NCBI GenBank assembly: GCA_902615325.1 | Contig: CACMOJ010000001.1 | Span: 1-64,000 of the forward strand | DNA: 64,000 nt | Direction of reading: 5' to 3' | Origin: an uncultured SAR116 cluster alpha proteobacterium | Lineage (GTDB): Bacteria > Pseudomonadota > Alphaproteobacteria > Puniceispirillales > Marisalimonadaceae | In this document: one piece after another, positions 49,764-58,896 of the stretch | Layout: each line of letters begins with the position of its first letter | Position numbering within the stretch: the stretch's first letter is position 1 | Notes under the pieces: model-generated | Seen by the model: the letters and a program-made list of their open reading frames with translations, nothing else | Told to the model about the DNA's origin: nothing | The model's database searches: none | Position numbers and translations under genes: made by a program

Positions 49764-51277
49764 AAAACTTTTATATAACTACACCAATTTATTATGTAAA
49801 TGACTCTCCACATATTGGTCATGCTTATACAAGTTTATGTTGTGATTATATTGCAAGGTTTAAAAAGTTAGATGGCTTTAACGTTAGATTTTTAACAGGA
49901 ACAGATGAACATGGTCAAAAAGTTGAAAATGCAGCTAATGCTAAACAAATAGAACCAAAAGATTTTGTAGATAAAGTTTCAAAAAATTTTTTTAAATTAA
50001 CAGATATCTTAAATTTATCAAATTCAGATTTCATAAGGACTACCCAATTAAGACATTTAAACTCTTGTGAGTATTTATGGAAAAAACTTTATAGTGAAGG
50101 TCATATTTATTTGGATAAATATTCTGGTTGGTATTCAGTCAGAGATGAAGCTTATTTTCAAGAAAGTGAGCTAATTAATGGAAAAGCTCCAACAGGTGCT
50201 AAAGTTGAGTGGGTCGAAGAACCTTCATATTTTTTTAATTTGTCAAAGTGGCAAGATAAATTATTAGCATTTTTTAAAACTAATCCTGATTTTATACTTC
50301 CACAATCTAGAAAAAATGAAGTCCTAAATTTTGTTAAAAGTGGGTTAAAAGACTTATCTGTAAGTAGAACTAGTTTTAGCTGGGGCATAAAAGTTCCAAA
50401 TGATCCAAAACACATAATGTATGTATGGCTAGATGCTCTGACTAACTATATCACTTATTCGGGATACGGAGCTAATGAAAAAGAATTTAAAAATAATTGG
50501 CCTGCTGATCTTCATGTTGTTGGAAAAGATATTTTAAGATTTCATGCAGTTTATTGGCCAGCTTTTTTAATGGCAGCGGATTTACCTTTACCAAAAAGAG
50601 TTTTTGCACATGGTTGGTGGACTAATGAAGGAGAGAAAATTTCAAAATCCCTTGGAAATGTTATTGATCCTTTTAAATTGATTGAGCATTATGGCTTAGA
50701 TCAAGTAAGATATTTTTTATTAAGAGAGGTTCCGTTTGGAAATGATGGTGATTTTTCTAGAACACATTTAGTCCAGAGAATTAATAGTGAATTAGCTAAT
50801 AATCTTGGAAATTTAGTTCAAAGAGTTGTTTCATTTTGTCAAAAAAATACTATGGGAAAAGTTCCTGATCATAAAAATAAATTTAAAAAAGAGGATTTGG
50901 TAATTATCGATTCTTTTGAAGCTGAAATTTCCTCCTTAAGAAATTTAATAGACAATCAAAAGTTAGATGAATCATTAAAAGAGATTTGGATTAAAATTTC
51001 CAAATCCAACAAATATATTGATGAGCAAGCACCATGGAATTTAAAAAATGATAATGTTGATAGAATGAATGTTGTTCTGTATTGTTTGCTAGAAAGTATT
51101 CGTCAAATTGGCATATTAATACAGCCTATAATGCCAAATTCTGCAAGTAAAATTTTAGATATTTTTGGATTAGATTCTAATCAAAGATTTTTTAATAACC
51201 TTGAATCAAAATTATTGGTTGGAACAGACTTAATCAAACAGGATGTGATGTTCCCAAGAATTGAAACAAATGAGTAA
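49760..51277 (+). CDS. metG: Methionyl-tRNA synthetase
   Basis: This class I synthetase (505 residues) charges tRNA-Met. The HIGH motif is in SPHIGHAYTS near the start, TDEHGQK follows, and the KMSKS-type motif is GEKISKSLGN. The anticodon-binding helix bundle covers about 370-505. The zinc-knuckle cysteines seen in some MetRS are absent, as in the short MetG form of alphaproteobacteria. It overlaps holB by four bases and the start of tatD by a few bases at its end. Identification is firm. Confidence 0.97.
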   Translation: MKNFYITTPIYYVNDSPHIGHAYTSLCCDYIARFKKLDGFNVRFLTGTDEHGQKVENAANAKQIEPKDFVDKVSKNFFKLTDILNLSNSDFIRTTQLRHLNSCEYLWKKLYSEGHIYLDKYSGWYSVRDEAYFQESELINGKAPTGAKVEWVEEPSYFFNLSKWQDKLLAFFKTNPDFILPQSRKNEVLNFVKSGLKDLSVSRTSFSWGIKVPNDPKHIMYVWLDALTNYITYSGYGANEKEFKNNWPADLHVVGKDILRFHAVYWPAFLMAADLPLPKRVFAHGWWTNEGEKISKSLGNVIDPFKLIEHYGLDQVRYFLLREVPFGNDGDFSRTHLVQRINSELANNLGNLVQRVVSFCQKNTMGKVPDHKNKFKKEDLVIIDSFEAEISSLRNLIDNQKLDESLKEIWIKISKSNKYIDEQAPWNLKNDNVDRMNVVLYCLLESIRQIGILIQPIMPNSASKILDIFGLDSNQRFFNNLESKLLVGTDLIKQDVMFPRIETNE

Positions 51278-52073
51278 TATAAGAATTATTGATACGCATT
51301 GCCATTTAGATTTTAACGAATTAAAACCTAGATTAGATGAAGTTATAAAAGATGCTAAAATTAATAATGTTACTGATATGGTTACTATATCTACGAACCT
51401 AAGTCGCATTGATACAATTAAAGAGATTTCAGAACAATATAAAGAGGTTTTTTTTACAGTTGGCGTTCACCCAAATGAAGCGCATAAAGATAAACAATAT
51501 GATGATTATTATTTTATGGAAAATTATTCTAATCATGAAAAATGTGTTGGAATAGGAGAGGGTGGTTTAGATTATTTCTACAACATGGATTACAAGAAAT
51601 TGCAAAAAAGGTCACTAGAAGTTCAAATTAATGTTGCTAGATCAACCAATTTACCAATGATAATTCATTCAAGAGACGCAGATAATGATATGATAGAAAT
51701 TCTAAAATCAGAATATAAAAATGGCCCTTTTAGAGCAATTCTTCATTGTTTTAGCTCTGGAGAGGATTTGGCTTATTGTGGACTTGATTTAGATTTTTTT
51801 ATTTCATTTTCAGGAATATTAACATTTAGTTCTGCTAAAAATATTCAAAAAATTGCTAAAAACATTCCATTAAGCAAAATTTTAGTTGAAACTGATTCAC
51901 CTTATTTAGCACCTTCACCAGTTAGAGGAACAGTAAACGAGCCTAAAAACTGTCTTCACACATCCCAATTTTTATCTAAACTAAGAAATGTCAACTTTTT
52001 TGATTTAAGTGAAACTTTATATAATAATTCACTTACTATTTATAATAAAATTAAACTTTGGAACAATAAATGA
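51270..52073 (+). CDS. tatD: TatD-family deoxyribonuclease
   Basis: This 267-residue metal-dependent hydrolase has the TatD pattern: IIDTHCHLDF with the metal histidines, VGVHPNEAH, GIGEGGLDYFY with the bridging Glu, PMIIHSRDAD, ILHCFSSG and LVETDSPYLAP. Such enzymes are 3'-5' exonucleases or deoxyribonucleases of repair and turnover. The ATG at 51270 is used, since the in-frame TTG at 51261 lacks a ribosome site. It overlaps metG and is followed, with a four-base overlap, by the MBL hydrolase gene, the usual metG-tatD-MBL trio. Confidence 0.93.
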   Translation: MSNIRIIDTHCHLDFNELKPRLDEVIKDAKINNVTDMVTISTNLSRIDTIKEISEQYKEVFFTVGVHPNEAHKDKQYDDYYFMENYSNHEKCVGIGEGGLDYFYNMDYKKLQKRSLEVQINVARSTNLPMIIHSRDADNDMIEILKSEYKNGPFRAILHCFSSGEDLAYCGLDLDFFISFSGILTFSSAKNIQKIAKNIPLSKILVETDSPYLAPSPVRGTVNEPKNCLHTSQFLSKLRNVNFFDLSETLYNNSLTIYNKIKLWNNK

Positions 52074-52846
52074 AAATAACATTATTAGGAACTGGTACAT
52101 CAGTTGGCATACCTTCATTAGGTCAACTTGGATGGGGTAAATGTAACCCAAAAAACCAAAAAAATAAACGGCAAAGATGTGCAGTTTTAATTCAATCTAA
52201 TAATTCAAATATCTTAATTGATGCTGGCCCAGATATAAAAAATCAACTAATTGGTCATAATATACCATCATTAGATGCTATAATTATAACACATGAACAT
52301 GCAGATCATATATCTGGGTTAGATGAATTAAGACCTTTTTATTTTCCAAATCAAGAAAAAATAAATATTTATACTATTGAAAGGACAGCCAATTTTTTAT
52401 CAAATAGATTTGATTATCTTTTTAATAAAAACGAACAATCACAATCTTATTTCAAACCACCAATGAATTTAAATATAATAAATTATTACGATGAAATAAA
52501 TATCAACGATGTTCACATTAAAACAATTAAACAACATCATGGTGTTATTGATACAATTGGTCTAATTATCAATGATAAGTTTGCATATTGTACTGATGTT
52601 GTTGATTTTCCAGATGATAGTTTTAATAAATTAAAAAATTTAGATACTTTGGTAATCACAGGATTAAGATCTACACCACACATAGCTCATGCGCATTTTG
52701 ATCTTACTTTTAGTTGGATAAATAAGCTTAAGCCAAAAAAAGCTTATTTAACACATTTAAGTCCAGATAGTGATCATGATACTGTTTTAAGTATTTGTCC
52801 TGAAAATGTTGAGCCAGCGTACGATAATTTGTATTTTAATATATGA
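52070..52846 (+). CDS. MBL-fold metallohydrolase (PhnP-like)
   Basis: This 258-residue metallo-beta-lactamase-fold hydrolase opens with the strand MKITLLGTGTSVGIPSLG, and carries CAVLIQSNNSNILIDAGPD and the metal motif THEHADHISGLDELRPF. Further histidines lie in IKQHHGVID and HIAHAHFDL. The layout matches the PhnP-like phosphoribosyl cyclic phosphodiesterase group, whose members near tatD are thought to act on nucleic-acid or cyclic-phosphate substrates. It ends the core operon that starts near mltB. Confidence 0.88.
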   Translation: MKITLLGTGTSVGIPSLGQLGWGKCNPKNQKNKRQRCAVLIQSNNSNILIDAGPDIKNQLIGHNIPSLDAIIITHEHADHISGLDELRPFYFPNQEKINIYTIERTANFLSNRFDYLFNKNEQSQSYFKPPMNLNIINYYDEININDVHIKTIKQHHGVIDTIGLIINDKFAYCTDVVDFPDDSFNKLKNLDTLVITGLRSTPHIAHAHFDLTFSWINKLKPKKAYLTHLSPDSDHDTVLSICPENVEPAYDNLYFNI

Positions 52847-52900
52847 TTTAGTTTCATAATATATATTATGCGACAAACAGTAATTAATAAATACAAGAAT

Positions 52901-52932
52901 AAGGTAAAATTATCAAAAGATAACAATACCTT
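52901..52932. terminator. Possible bidirectional hairpin between convergent genes
   Basis: AAGGTA at 52901-52906 pairs with TACCTT at 52927-52932, with an inner TTATC/GATAA stem, between the end of the MBL gene and the end of the convergent small lipoprotein gene. No clear T run follows, so terminator function is only suggested by position. Confidence 0.35.
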
Positions 52933-52950
52933 ACCTCAATAAACTTAATA

Positions 52951-53139
52951 TTAATCTTTAAAAACTTTTTCAAACTTTGGCGCAGATAAATTACAAGGCT
53001 TATACCAAGCAGCTTTAGATTTATCAACCGGCTCTGAACATATTTCGGCCCAACTTGGAACCATTTCATTATAAGATGCACAACTAGATAAAAATAGACA
53101 ACTAAACCCAATTGTTAATAATAATTTTATATTTTTCAT
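52951..53139 (-). CDS. Small lipoprotein
   Basis: This 62-residue protein is a lipoprotein: a signal peptide with the lipobox FLSSC places the acylated Cys at position 20, followed by a short periplasmic chain with two further Cys (EIC and PCN). A ribosome site AAAGGAGATAAT precedes the ATG. It is downstream of the cupin and LLM genes on the same strand. Function is unknown. The two cysteines could form a disulfide in the periplasm. Confidence 0.78.
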   Translation of the reverse strand: MKNIKLLLTIGFSCLFLSSCASYNEMVPSWAEICSEPVDKSKAAWYKPCNLSAPKFEKVFKD

Positions 53140-53150
53140 ATTATCTCCTT

Positions 53151-53516
53151 TTATAATTTTATTGTTTTAAATTCTGATGGACTAGTTATTTCAATTAATT
53201 CTAAATCATCGGAATGTTCTATTTCTCTATGGTGAATTTCTGGTGGCTGATAAATTACATCACCTGGATAAAAGGTAAACTCTCCGTGCCCTTTGTATTC
53301 AAATTTAACTGTTCCTTTAAGTATATAAACCATTTGAAAATCAACTTTATGATAATGCCATTCACCATTAGCATGTTTACCTTTTACGGCTCTAATTACG
53401 TTTGCACCAAAATTTCCTGAGGTTGCTTCTTCAATACCTAAATTTTTATATTCAAAAAACCCTCTTAACCCTGATTCAAACTTATTTTCATTAGCTCTAG
53501 TAATTTTAAATTTCAT
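53151..53516 (-). CDS. Cupin-domain protein
   Basis: From the preferred start at 53516 this is a 121-residue single-domain cupin. The metal site is visible as GEWHYHKVDFQMVYILKG and the second motif as YPGDVIYQPPEIHHREI, with several histidines, typical of small metal-binding cupins. An alternative start four codons upstream is possible. It lies between an LLM-class oxidoreductase gene and the small lipoprotein on the same strand and may be a sensor or isomerase-type accessory in that catabolic cluster. Substrate unknown. Confidence 0.85.
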   Translation of the reverse strand: MKFKITRANENKFESGLRGFFEYKNLGIEEATSGNFGANVIRAVKGKHANGEWHYHKVDFQMVYILKGTVKFEYKGHGEFTFYPGDVIYQPPEIHHREIEHSDDLELIEITSPSEFKTIKL

Positions 53517-53541
53517 ATTATGCTCCAATTTAAAGTTTCCT

Positions 53542-54537
53542 CTAATGTAGAGTAGGCATTATTTCATTAGCAAACCTATCTAATCCTTTGATACCTCCAC
53601 CATTATCAACTAAAAGTATATAATCAATACCACCCTCTCTTAATTCATAAAGTCTATCAATTATTTCTTCTTTTGTACCAATTAATGCTCCATTGTAAGC
53701 TTCATCAGTGCCCTTATGCAACATTATGCTTGACACATTATTTCCATCAGGCCTTTGAGATAATTTATCGATATTTTCTCTTGCTTTTAGTCTTTTTTGT
53801 ATTATCTCTTCTTTTTCCTTTTGATCTTTAGATATATACATTGCTCTTGCTAATGCTATTTGAGGTTTATTTTTAATTCCAAGTCTACTTAATTCATCAT
53901 TAAAAATTTTTACTCTATCAATAACAGTAGAAACAGGAGAAAATTGATCTAGCAATAAATTACAATTTTGCTGCGCAACTGTTTTAATAGAATCTGAATG
54001 CCCTGCTGCCATCCAAATTGGCGGATGAGGTTTTTGAGTACAAGGTGGCTCAACAATAACATCATTAAATGTCCAATATTGACTTTTATGGTTCCATTTT
54101 TTCTTTTCATTCCAACATTTTAAAATTATTTGAAGGCAATCTTGATATCTTTCATGTGCTTCATCCATATTTATATCAAATCCGTGAAATTCGTTGTATC
54201 TATATCCCTTCCCCACTCCGAAATCTAATCTTCCTCCAGATAATAAGTCTAAAGTAGAGGCTTGCTCTGCTAATAATATAGGATTATGCCAAGGAAGAGC
54301 CATAACAGCTGTTCCAAGCCTAATAGTAGAAGTTTTTGCTGCTAAAAAGGTTAATAAATTCATTGATGCTGAAACTTGACCAAATCCAGTAAAATGATGT
54401 TCTACAGTAAAAGTACTGTAATAACCTAATTTTTCAGCTTCTTGATTGAATTTTATCCAATCATTATAACCAATTGCACTATCTATATCTGAATTAACAG
54501 GTGCTGATTTAGCGCTGCCAAATAAACCAAATTTCAT
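53542..54537 (-). CDS. LLM-class flavin-dependent oxidoreductase
   Basis: This 331-residue TIM-barrel protein belongs to the luciferase-like monooxygenase family. Landmarks are MKFGLFGSAKSA at the start, FTVEHHFTGFGQVS with the conserved His, TIRLGTAVMALPWHNP, GRLDFGVGKGYRYNEF and the C-terminal GGIDYILLVDNGGG. Such enzymes use reduced flavin and oxygen to open rings or remove sulfonates. The substrate is not determinable. It is divergent from the amidohydrolase gene at 54587, with 49 bp between, so the two sides may be co-regulated. Confidence 0.9.
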   Translation of the reverse strand: MKFGLFGSAKSAPVNSDIDSAIGYNDWIKFNQEAEKLGYYSTFTVEHHFTGFGQVSASMNLLTFLAAKTSTIRLGTAVMALPWHNPILLAEQASTLDLLSGGRLDFGVGKGYRYNEFHGFDINMDEAHERYQDCLQIILKCWNEKKKWNHKSQYWTFNDVIVEPPCTQKPHPPIWMAAGHSDSIKTVAQQNCNLLLDQFSPVSTVIDRVKIFNDELSRLGIKNKPQIALARAMYISKDQKEKEEIIQKRLKARENIDKLSQRPDGNNVSSIMLHKGTDEAYNGALIGTKEEIIDRLYELREGGIDYILLVDNGGGIKGLDRFANEIMPTLH

Positions 54538-54586
54538 AATATTTAGTATAATAAAAAATAATTTAGTTCATAGAATAAAATCATTT

Positions 54587-55687
54587 ATGGTAGAATTAAA
54601 TAGAAATTCTTTGGAGGAAATTGTGGAATTAAGGCCTTACGGACCTACTGCTGGTCGAAAAAACTCAGATAAAAAAGTTAATTATACATCAAACAAAACA
54701 ATTGATGCCCATTGCCATTTACATGTTCAAGAAGCGGCAGACTTAGTATCAGATTTGTTTGACCCAATGCAAGTCCCTGCTTTTAAAACAACGAATGAAA
54801 TAACATCAAAACAAAATCAACAACAAGCCAAAGACAGATCTTTGCATTTAACAGATTTAGATCAAAGACTTAGAGACATGGATAGGCAAGGTATAGATAT
54901 ACAATTACTAATTCCAGTTCCATTTCAAGCCTATTATGCAATTAGAAATGACAGAGGTCATAAAGCTATTCAAATTATTAATAATACCTTATCCAAAACA
55001 GCTGAAAAAAGACCTGATAGATTTTTAGCTCTTGGTACACTTCCTATGCAAGATGGGGATGCTGCTGCACGTGAAATGGAAAGAGGTATTAAAGAACTTG
55101 GTTTAAAAGGATTTCAAGTTTTAGGTACTGTTGATGGGCATGAGCTTTCAGATCCAATTCATGATCCTGTCTGGGAAATGGCTGAAAAATATGATACACT
55201 CATTTTTTTGCATCCTAATGGATATCCTCAGGGGGATAGGATTAAGGATCATTATTTTAATAATGTTATTGGAAATCCATTGGATACAACCGTAGCTCTT
55301 CACCATTTGATTTTTGATGGTACATTGGAAAAATTTCCAAATCTAAAAATATTTGTTGCTCATGGAGGTGGTTATTTACCAGCTTACTCTGGAAGAATTG
55401 ATCATGCATGGGGAGCAAGGCCCGATTGTCGTTTATTGATTAAGAACCCCCCTACTTCATATCTAAAAAAATTGTATTTTGATACGGTTGTTTTTAGTTA
55501 TGAACAACTAAAATATTTAGTAGATACATTTAGCTCAGATAACATAATCATGGGAACAGACTATCCTTATGATATGGCTGAAGATAATCCAGTACAACAT
55601 GTTATAGAAACTGTTGGTTTAACAGATGAAGATAAAAGAAAAATTACTGGTGAAAATATAGCTAAATTACTGAAAATTAATATTTAA
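54587..55687 (+). CDS. Amidohydrolase family protein (ACMSD-like)
   Basis: This 366-residue TIM-barrel hydrolase or decarboxylase has the amidohydrolase_2 metal motif DAHCHLH near residue 45. Later blocks are RFLALGTLPMQD, LGLKGFQVLGT, LIFLHPNGYPQ with the metal His, KIFVAHGGGYLPAYSGR and IIMGTDYPYDMAE with the metal Asp. Members decarboxylate ring-cleavage products such as aminocarboxymuconate. The gene starts 49 bp from the divergent LLM oxidoreductase, and the Gfo/Idh gene follows 36 bp downstream, so a short degradative operon is likely. The compound is unknown. Confidence 0.9.
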   Translation: MVELNRNSLEEIVELRPYGPTAGRKNSDKKVNYTSNKTIDAHCHLHVQEAADLVSDLFDPMQVPAFKTTNEITSKQNQQQAKDRSLHLTDLDQRLRDMDRQGIDIQLLIPVPFQAYYAIRNDRGHKAIQIINNTLSKTAEKRPDRFLALGTLPMQDGDAAAREMERGIKELGLKGFQVLGTVDGHELSDPIHDPVWEMAEKYDTLIFLHPNGYPQGDRIKDHYFNNVIGNPLDTTVALHHLIFDGTLEKFPNLKIFVAHGGGYLPAYSGRIDHAWGARPDCRLLIKNPPTSYLKKLYFDTVVFSYEQLKYLVDTFSSDNIIMGTDYPYDMAEDNPVQHVIETVGLTDEDKRKITGENIAKLLKINI

Positions 55688-55723
55688 AATATTAAGTAAC
55701 AATTAAATCTAATTGGGTTAATC

Positions 55724-56761
55724 ATGATCAATCAAATTAATGTTGGTGTTATTGGAACTGGATGGTGTGGTGGCATACGGGCAAACGCATGCCATGACAA
55801 TCCTTTAGTGAATAAATTATTTTTAGCTGAAACAAACACTAAAAGACTCAACGAATTAAGAAATTCCTTGGACATAGAAGTCGCAACAGAAAACTGGAAA
55901 GAATTAATAAATAATGATGAAATTGATACCATTATTATTTCAGCGACACCTGAAACTACCCATTACCCTATGGCATTAGCTGCTTTAGAGGCAGGAAAAA
56001 ATGTATTTTTAGAGAAGCCTATATCTACTACTTTAGAAGAAGCTGAAGAATTAATAAATGAGTCTATAAAAAATAATTTAAAATTCACAATTGGTTATTC
56101 TCAGAGATTTAATGCAAAATATGCATATGTTAAAAAATCTCTACAAGAAAATATTATTGGTGAACCCGTTACATGTTTAGTAAGCAGACATATAACTCGA
56201 GAATTAGGTGAAAAAATATCTGGAAGAACAGCTCTATCTCCTGCGGCAATGGAATCTACGCATGATTTAGACTTTTTGTTGTGGTGTTTGCAACCAAGAA
56301 AGCCAGTAAAAGTTTATAGCCAGACGGCTGGAAAACTTTTTTCTAAAAAAAGTAATACTCCTGACCATCAGTGGATTATAGTTACTTTAGATGATGGAAT
56401 GACTATAACTGTTGGTGGAGGATGGATATTGCCACTTGGTTATCCAAATTATTCTCATACTTGGATAGAAGTTATTGGTACAGATGGATCATTATTTATT
56501 GATGACAGTCATAAGGATGTACATTTAAATACTGTTAAAGATGGAATTAGATACCCTATGTCTTCCATGCCTGGAGAACCTGTTGAACATACTCATGCTG
56601 GTCCAATGCATGAAGAAACAATGCATTTTATAAACGCAGTAGCAACTGATAAACCTGTTCTTGTTAAACCAGAAGAAGCTAAAGCAGTTATGGAATTGTA
56701 TATTGCAGCAGATTTATCTGCTGAAAGAGGAGAGCCTATAACTTTGCCAAGGAATAAATAA
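55724..56761 (+). CDS. Gfo/Idh/MocA-family oxidoreductase
   Basis: This 345-residue NAD(P)-dependent oxidoreductase has the N-terminal Rossmann fold (NVGVIGTGWCGGIRANAC) and the second nucleotide motif EKPISTTLEEAEELI, with the conserved Lys-Pro. The C-terminal domain ends EEAKAVMELYIAAD. Typical substrates are sugars, inositols or cyclitols. It follows the ACMSD-like gene at 36 bp. About 165 bases of gene-free AT-rich DNA follow before the next ORF. Confidence 0.92.
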   Translation: MINQINVGVIGTGWCGGIRANACHDNPLVNKLFLAETNTKRLNELRNSLDIEVATENWKELINNDEIDTIIISATPETTHYPMALAALEAGKNVFLEKPISTTLEEAEELINESIKNNLKFTIGYSQRFNAKYAYVKKSLQENIIGEPVTCLVSRHITRELGEKISGRTALSPAAMESTHDLDFLLWCLQPRKPVKVYSQTAGKLFSKKSNTPDHQWIIVTLDDGMTITVGGGWILPLGYPNYSHTWIEVIGTDGSLFIDDSHKDVHLNTVKDGIRYPMSSMPGEPVEHTHAGPMHEETMHFINAVATDKPVLVKPEEAKAVMELYIAADLSAERGEPITLPRNK

Positions 56762-56927
56762 TGAAATTTAATAAATTTTCTCCAAATTTATTAAGTGATT
56801 TAATTAGTATTTTATTTGGGATTTTCATCAATTCTAAAGTTCTTGTATAAAAAATTATAATGATTTTGACATTATCTGAAAATTAATTTAATAAATATAA
56901 AATTTTGTAAATAAGTTAGGCAAATAT

Positions 56928-57278
56928 ATGCAAAAAATTATATATAATACTTGGAACATTGTTATGAACCATAACATAAATCCTCTTAGAAATATTACAA
57001 ATACGCACGTAAGACATATAGTTATGCAAATCTTAGCTCTGATGTGGTGTGTAGCATTTTCTATGTATTTTACTAGCATTTGGTTATTTGGAATAACAAC
57101 AATTGCTCATATAATTTTATTGAGTGCGGTTGCATTTACTGTAACAACCTTTGAAACTGCTAAAAGAAACCCTAGATTTTTTGGTAACTACTACACACCC
57201 AGTAGGAGTCGTGCAATTTATGTAAATGGAAAAAGAATAGAATTAGATCCAAATGATAAAGGTGGAGAACACGAATAA
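56928..57278 (+). CDS. Small membrane protein, hypothetical
   Basis: This 116-residue protein has an amphipathic basic N-terminus (about 1-30), two membrane helices (about 31-52 and 54-75), and a hydrophilic tail with FGNYYTPSRSRAIYVNGKRIELDP. No family is recognised. It is the only gene of its strand in this interval, between the Gfo/Idh gene and two minus-strand small genes. The tail resembles no motif that would suggest a function. Confidence 0.6.
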   Translation: MQKIIYNTWNIVMNHNINPLRNITNTHVRHIVMQILALMWCVAFSMYFTSIWLFGITTIAHIILLSAVAFTVTTFETAKRNPRFFGNYYTPSRSRAIYVNGKRIELDPNDKGGEHE

Positions 57279-57370
57279 ATTACTATTAAAGTATTTAATA
57301 AAAGAGTTCTTAAATTTTTGTTACCACCTACTTAATAATAAATTACTAGTTTATTAAAATTTTGTTTTAA

Positions 57371-57613
57371 TTAAATAATACCTCTTAACATTGAAAAGTA
57401 CGGAATTATTTTAGATATAATTGTTTGAAATAGAATAAAAGGATTAAGTCCAAACCTTGGTAAAATAAAAAACAAAATACCTACAATTATCAATGTTAAT
57501 GCAATAGGAATAATAAACTTTACAAGACCATTTTGTCTTTTAGACATTATGAAATTCGTAACAAAATATATAATTGTAAAAATTAGAACTAAAAAAATAA
57601 TAATTTTTAACAT
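57371..57613 (-). CDS. Small two-helix membrane protein
   Basis: This 80-residue protein has two membrane helices (about 3-22 and 33-52) and a hydrophobic C-terminal stretch. A basic loop (SKRQNGLVKF) lies between them, so the ends probably face the periplasm. Its start is 18 bp from the end of the 105-residue gene on the same strand, suggesting a two-gene unit. No family is recognised. Confidence 0.6.
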   Translation of the reverse strand: MLKIIIFLVLIFTIIYFVTNFIMSKRQNGLVKFIIPIALTLIIVGILFFILPRFGLNPFILFQTIISKIIPYFSMLRGII

Positions 57614-57630
57614 TCAATAAATTACTCTTA

Positions 57631-57948
57631 TTATTTTAAATTATTTTTAAAATCGTCAGACATAATAATCTCTGATTCTCCTCCTACAGCAGTCATGACC
57701 GCTCCCATATCATTGAATTCTCTAGATGATTTATGCCAATCTTTTCTACCTTTATCAAAATGTTTTTTTGATATCCAATACTTTACATAAATAATACTCG
57801 TCTCAGATGCATCAACAGTAGTTTGTTTTATAAGACCAACTTTCAATTGTTCTTCTGTGACTTCTTGATTTAATAACTTAAAAGCTTTTTTGGCTCTTTC
57901 ATTAGGGCATTTTATAGTAACTATTCTTATAAACATATTTAAATTCAT
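57631..57948 (-). CDS. Dimeric alpha/beta-barrel-like hypothetical protein
   Basis: This 105-residue soluble protein has a strand (FIRIVTIKC), helix (ERAKKAFKLLNQE), strand and helix pattern with TSIIYVKYWISKKHFDKGRKDWHKS, which is compatible with a ferredoxin-like or antibiotic-biosynthesis-monooxygenase dimeric barrel. The ribosome site AAAGGTAG precedes its ATG. No catalytic residue can be assigned. It precedes the small membrane protein gene on the same strand. Confidence 0.58.
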   Translation of the reverse strand: MNLNMFIRIVTIKCPNERAKKAFKLLNQEVTEEQLKVGLIKQTTVDASETSIIYVKYWISKKHFDKGRKDWHKSSREFNDMGAVMTAVGGESEIIMSDDFKNNLK

Positions 57949-58049
57949 TCTACCTTTTTAATGTCAAATATACTTATACTTCAATATAATAAATAAAAAT
58001 TCAATATGATTTTGTATTTATCAAAATTAATTAAATTATATAAAAATCA

Positions 58050-58140
58050 TAGACCTAATTATAGACTGAAAATATGTTAGACTATAAAATATATATAAAT
58101 TTATAAAAAAACTTGTTGACTAAATTTTAGACTAAGTTTC
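58050..58140 (+). repeat. Dispersed repeat, partial copy E
   Basis: TAGACC-TAATTATAGACTG and GTTAGACTATAAAATATA match the first half of the copies at 59921, 61957 and 63395, and a second TTGACTAAATTTTAGACTAAG lies at about 58115-58138. The conserved GAGGAGGTT hairpin end is absent. It fills the AT-rich gap before the secreted-protein gene at 58236. Confidence 0.55.
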
Positions 58141-58235
58141 AAAAAAAATAATTTATTTAAATATTTTATTTTAAATCATTTATGTTTTGTTAATATAAGA
58201 TGTCTATTTTAATAATTTTAAATTTTGAGGTTTTT

Positions 58236-58724
58236 ATGAAAATAATATTAGTTATTTTGAGTTTTTTGTTTGTTAATTTTAGTACCTATGCAGATGGGCA
58301 TTCTGGAAAAATACATCTCGAGGGTTTTGGTGCTTGGTCTTTAAATATTATGAATGCTGGTAATGGTAACCTATCAGTAACATATGACGGTTTATATAGT
58401 GGTGTAGCTATGAACGGCACTAAATTTGGAAATAATTCATCTGTTCAATGTGTGGGTGGACTTACTGCATCTAAAGGTAAATTTAATGATGAAAGTGGTA
58501 TATGTAAATTTCTCTTTGCTAATGGAGATACTGCTTTTACAAAATATAAAGGTTCAGGAGCAATAGGTAAAAGTGGTTCAGGAACTTTTGAGTTCATTGG
58601 AGGAACTGGTAAATATAAGTCAATATCTGGATCAGGAACTGTCACACGAATTCAAATTCAAGCAGCAAAAAAAGGTTTTACACAAAGTAAGAATACATTT
58701 AAGGGAAGTTTTAAACTTAACTAG
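58236..58724 (+). CDS. Secreted beta-barrel-like hypothetical protein
   Basis: From the ATG at 58236 (GAGG five bases upstream) this 162-residue protein has a signal peptide (about 1-20, STYAD). The rest is rich in Gly, Ser and beta strand, with GTFEFIGGTGKYKSISGSGT, a pattern seen in small exported allene-oxide-cyclase-like or DUF3224-type barrels. The in-frame start at 58200 lacks a ribosome site. No function is known, and it stands alone. The gene is preceded by a partial copy of the dispersed repeat. Confidence 0.68.
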   Translation: MKIILVILSFLFVNFSTYADGHSGKIHLEGFGAWSLNIMNAGNGNLSVTYDGLYSGVAMNGTKFGNNSSVQCVGGLTASKGKFNDESGICKFLFANGDTAFTKYKGSGAIGKSGSGTFEFIGGTGKYKSISGSGTVTRIQIQAAKKGFTQSKNTFKGSFKLN

Positions 58725-58896
58725 ATTATAATTTAAATCTTTTTTAAATAACTCGAGTGTATCTTATAGTTGGTAACTAATTATTGCAACCTGAAGTAAT
58801 TAGTTACTAAACTATTCTATTACTGAGTAGAAACAATTTAATCAAAAATACTAGTTGAACAAAAATATATTTTAATCAACTTTAAAAATTAATTTA

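Noticed and set aside
52951-53111. Alternative minus-strand ORF ending at 52884
   Set aside because: It overlaps the small lipoprotein in another frame and lacks its lipobox and ribosome site.
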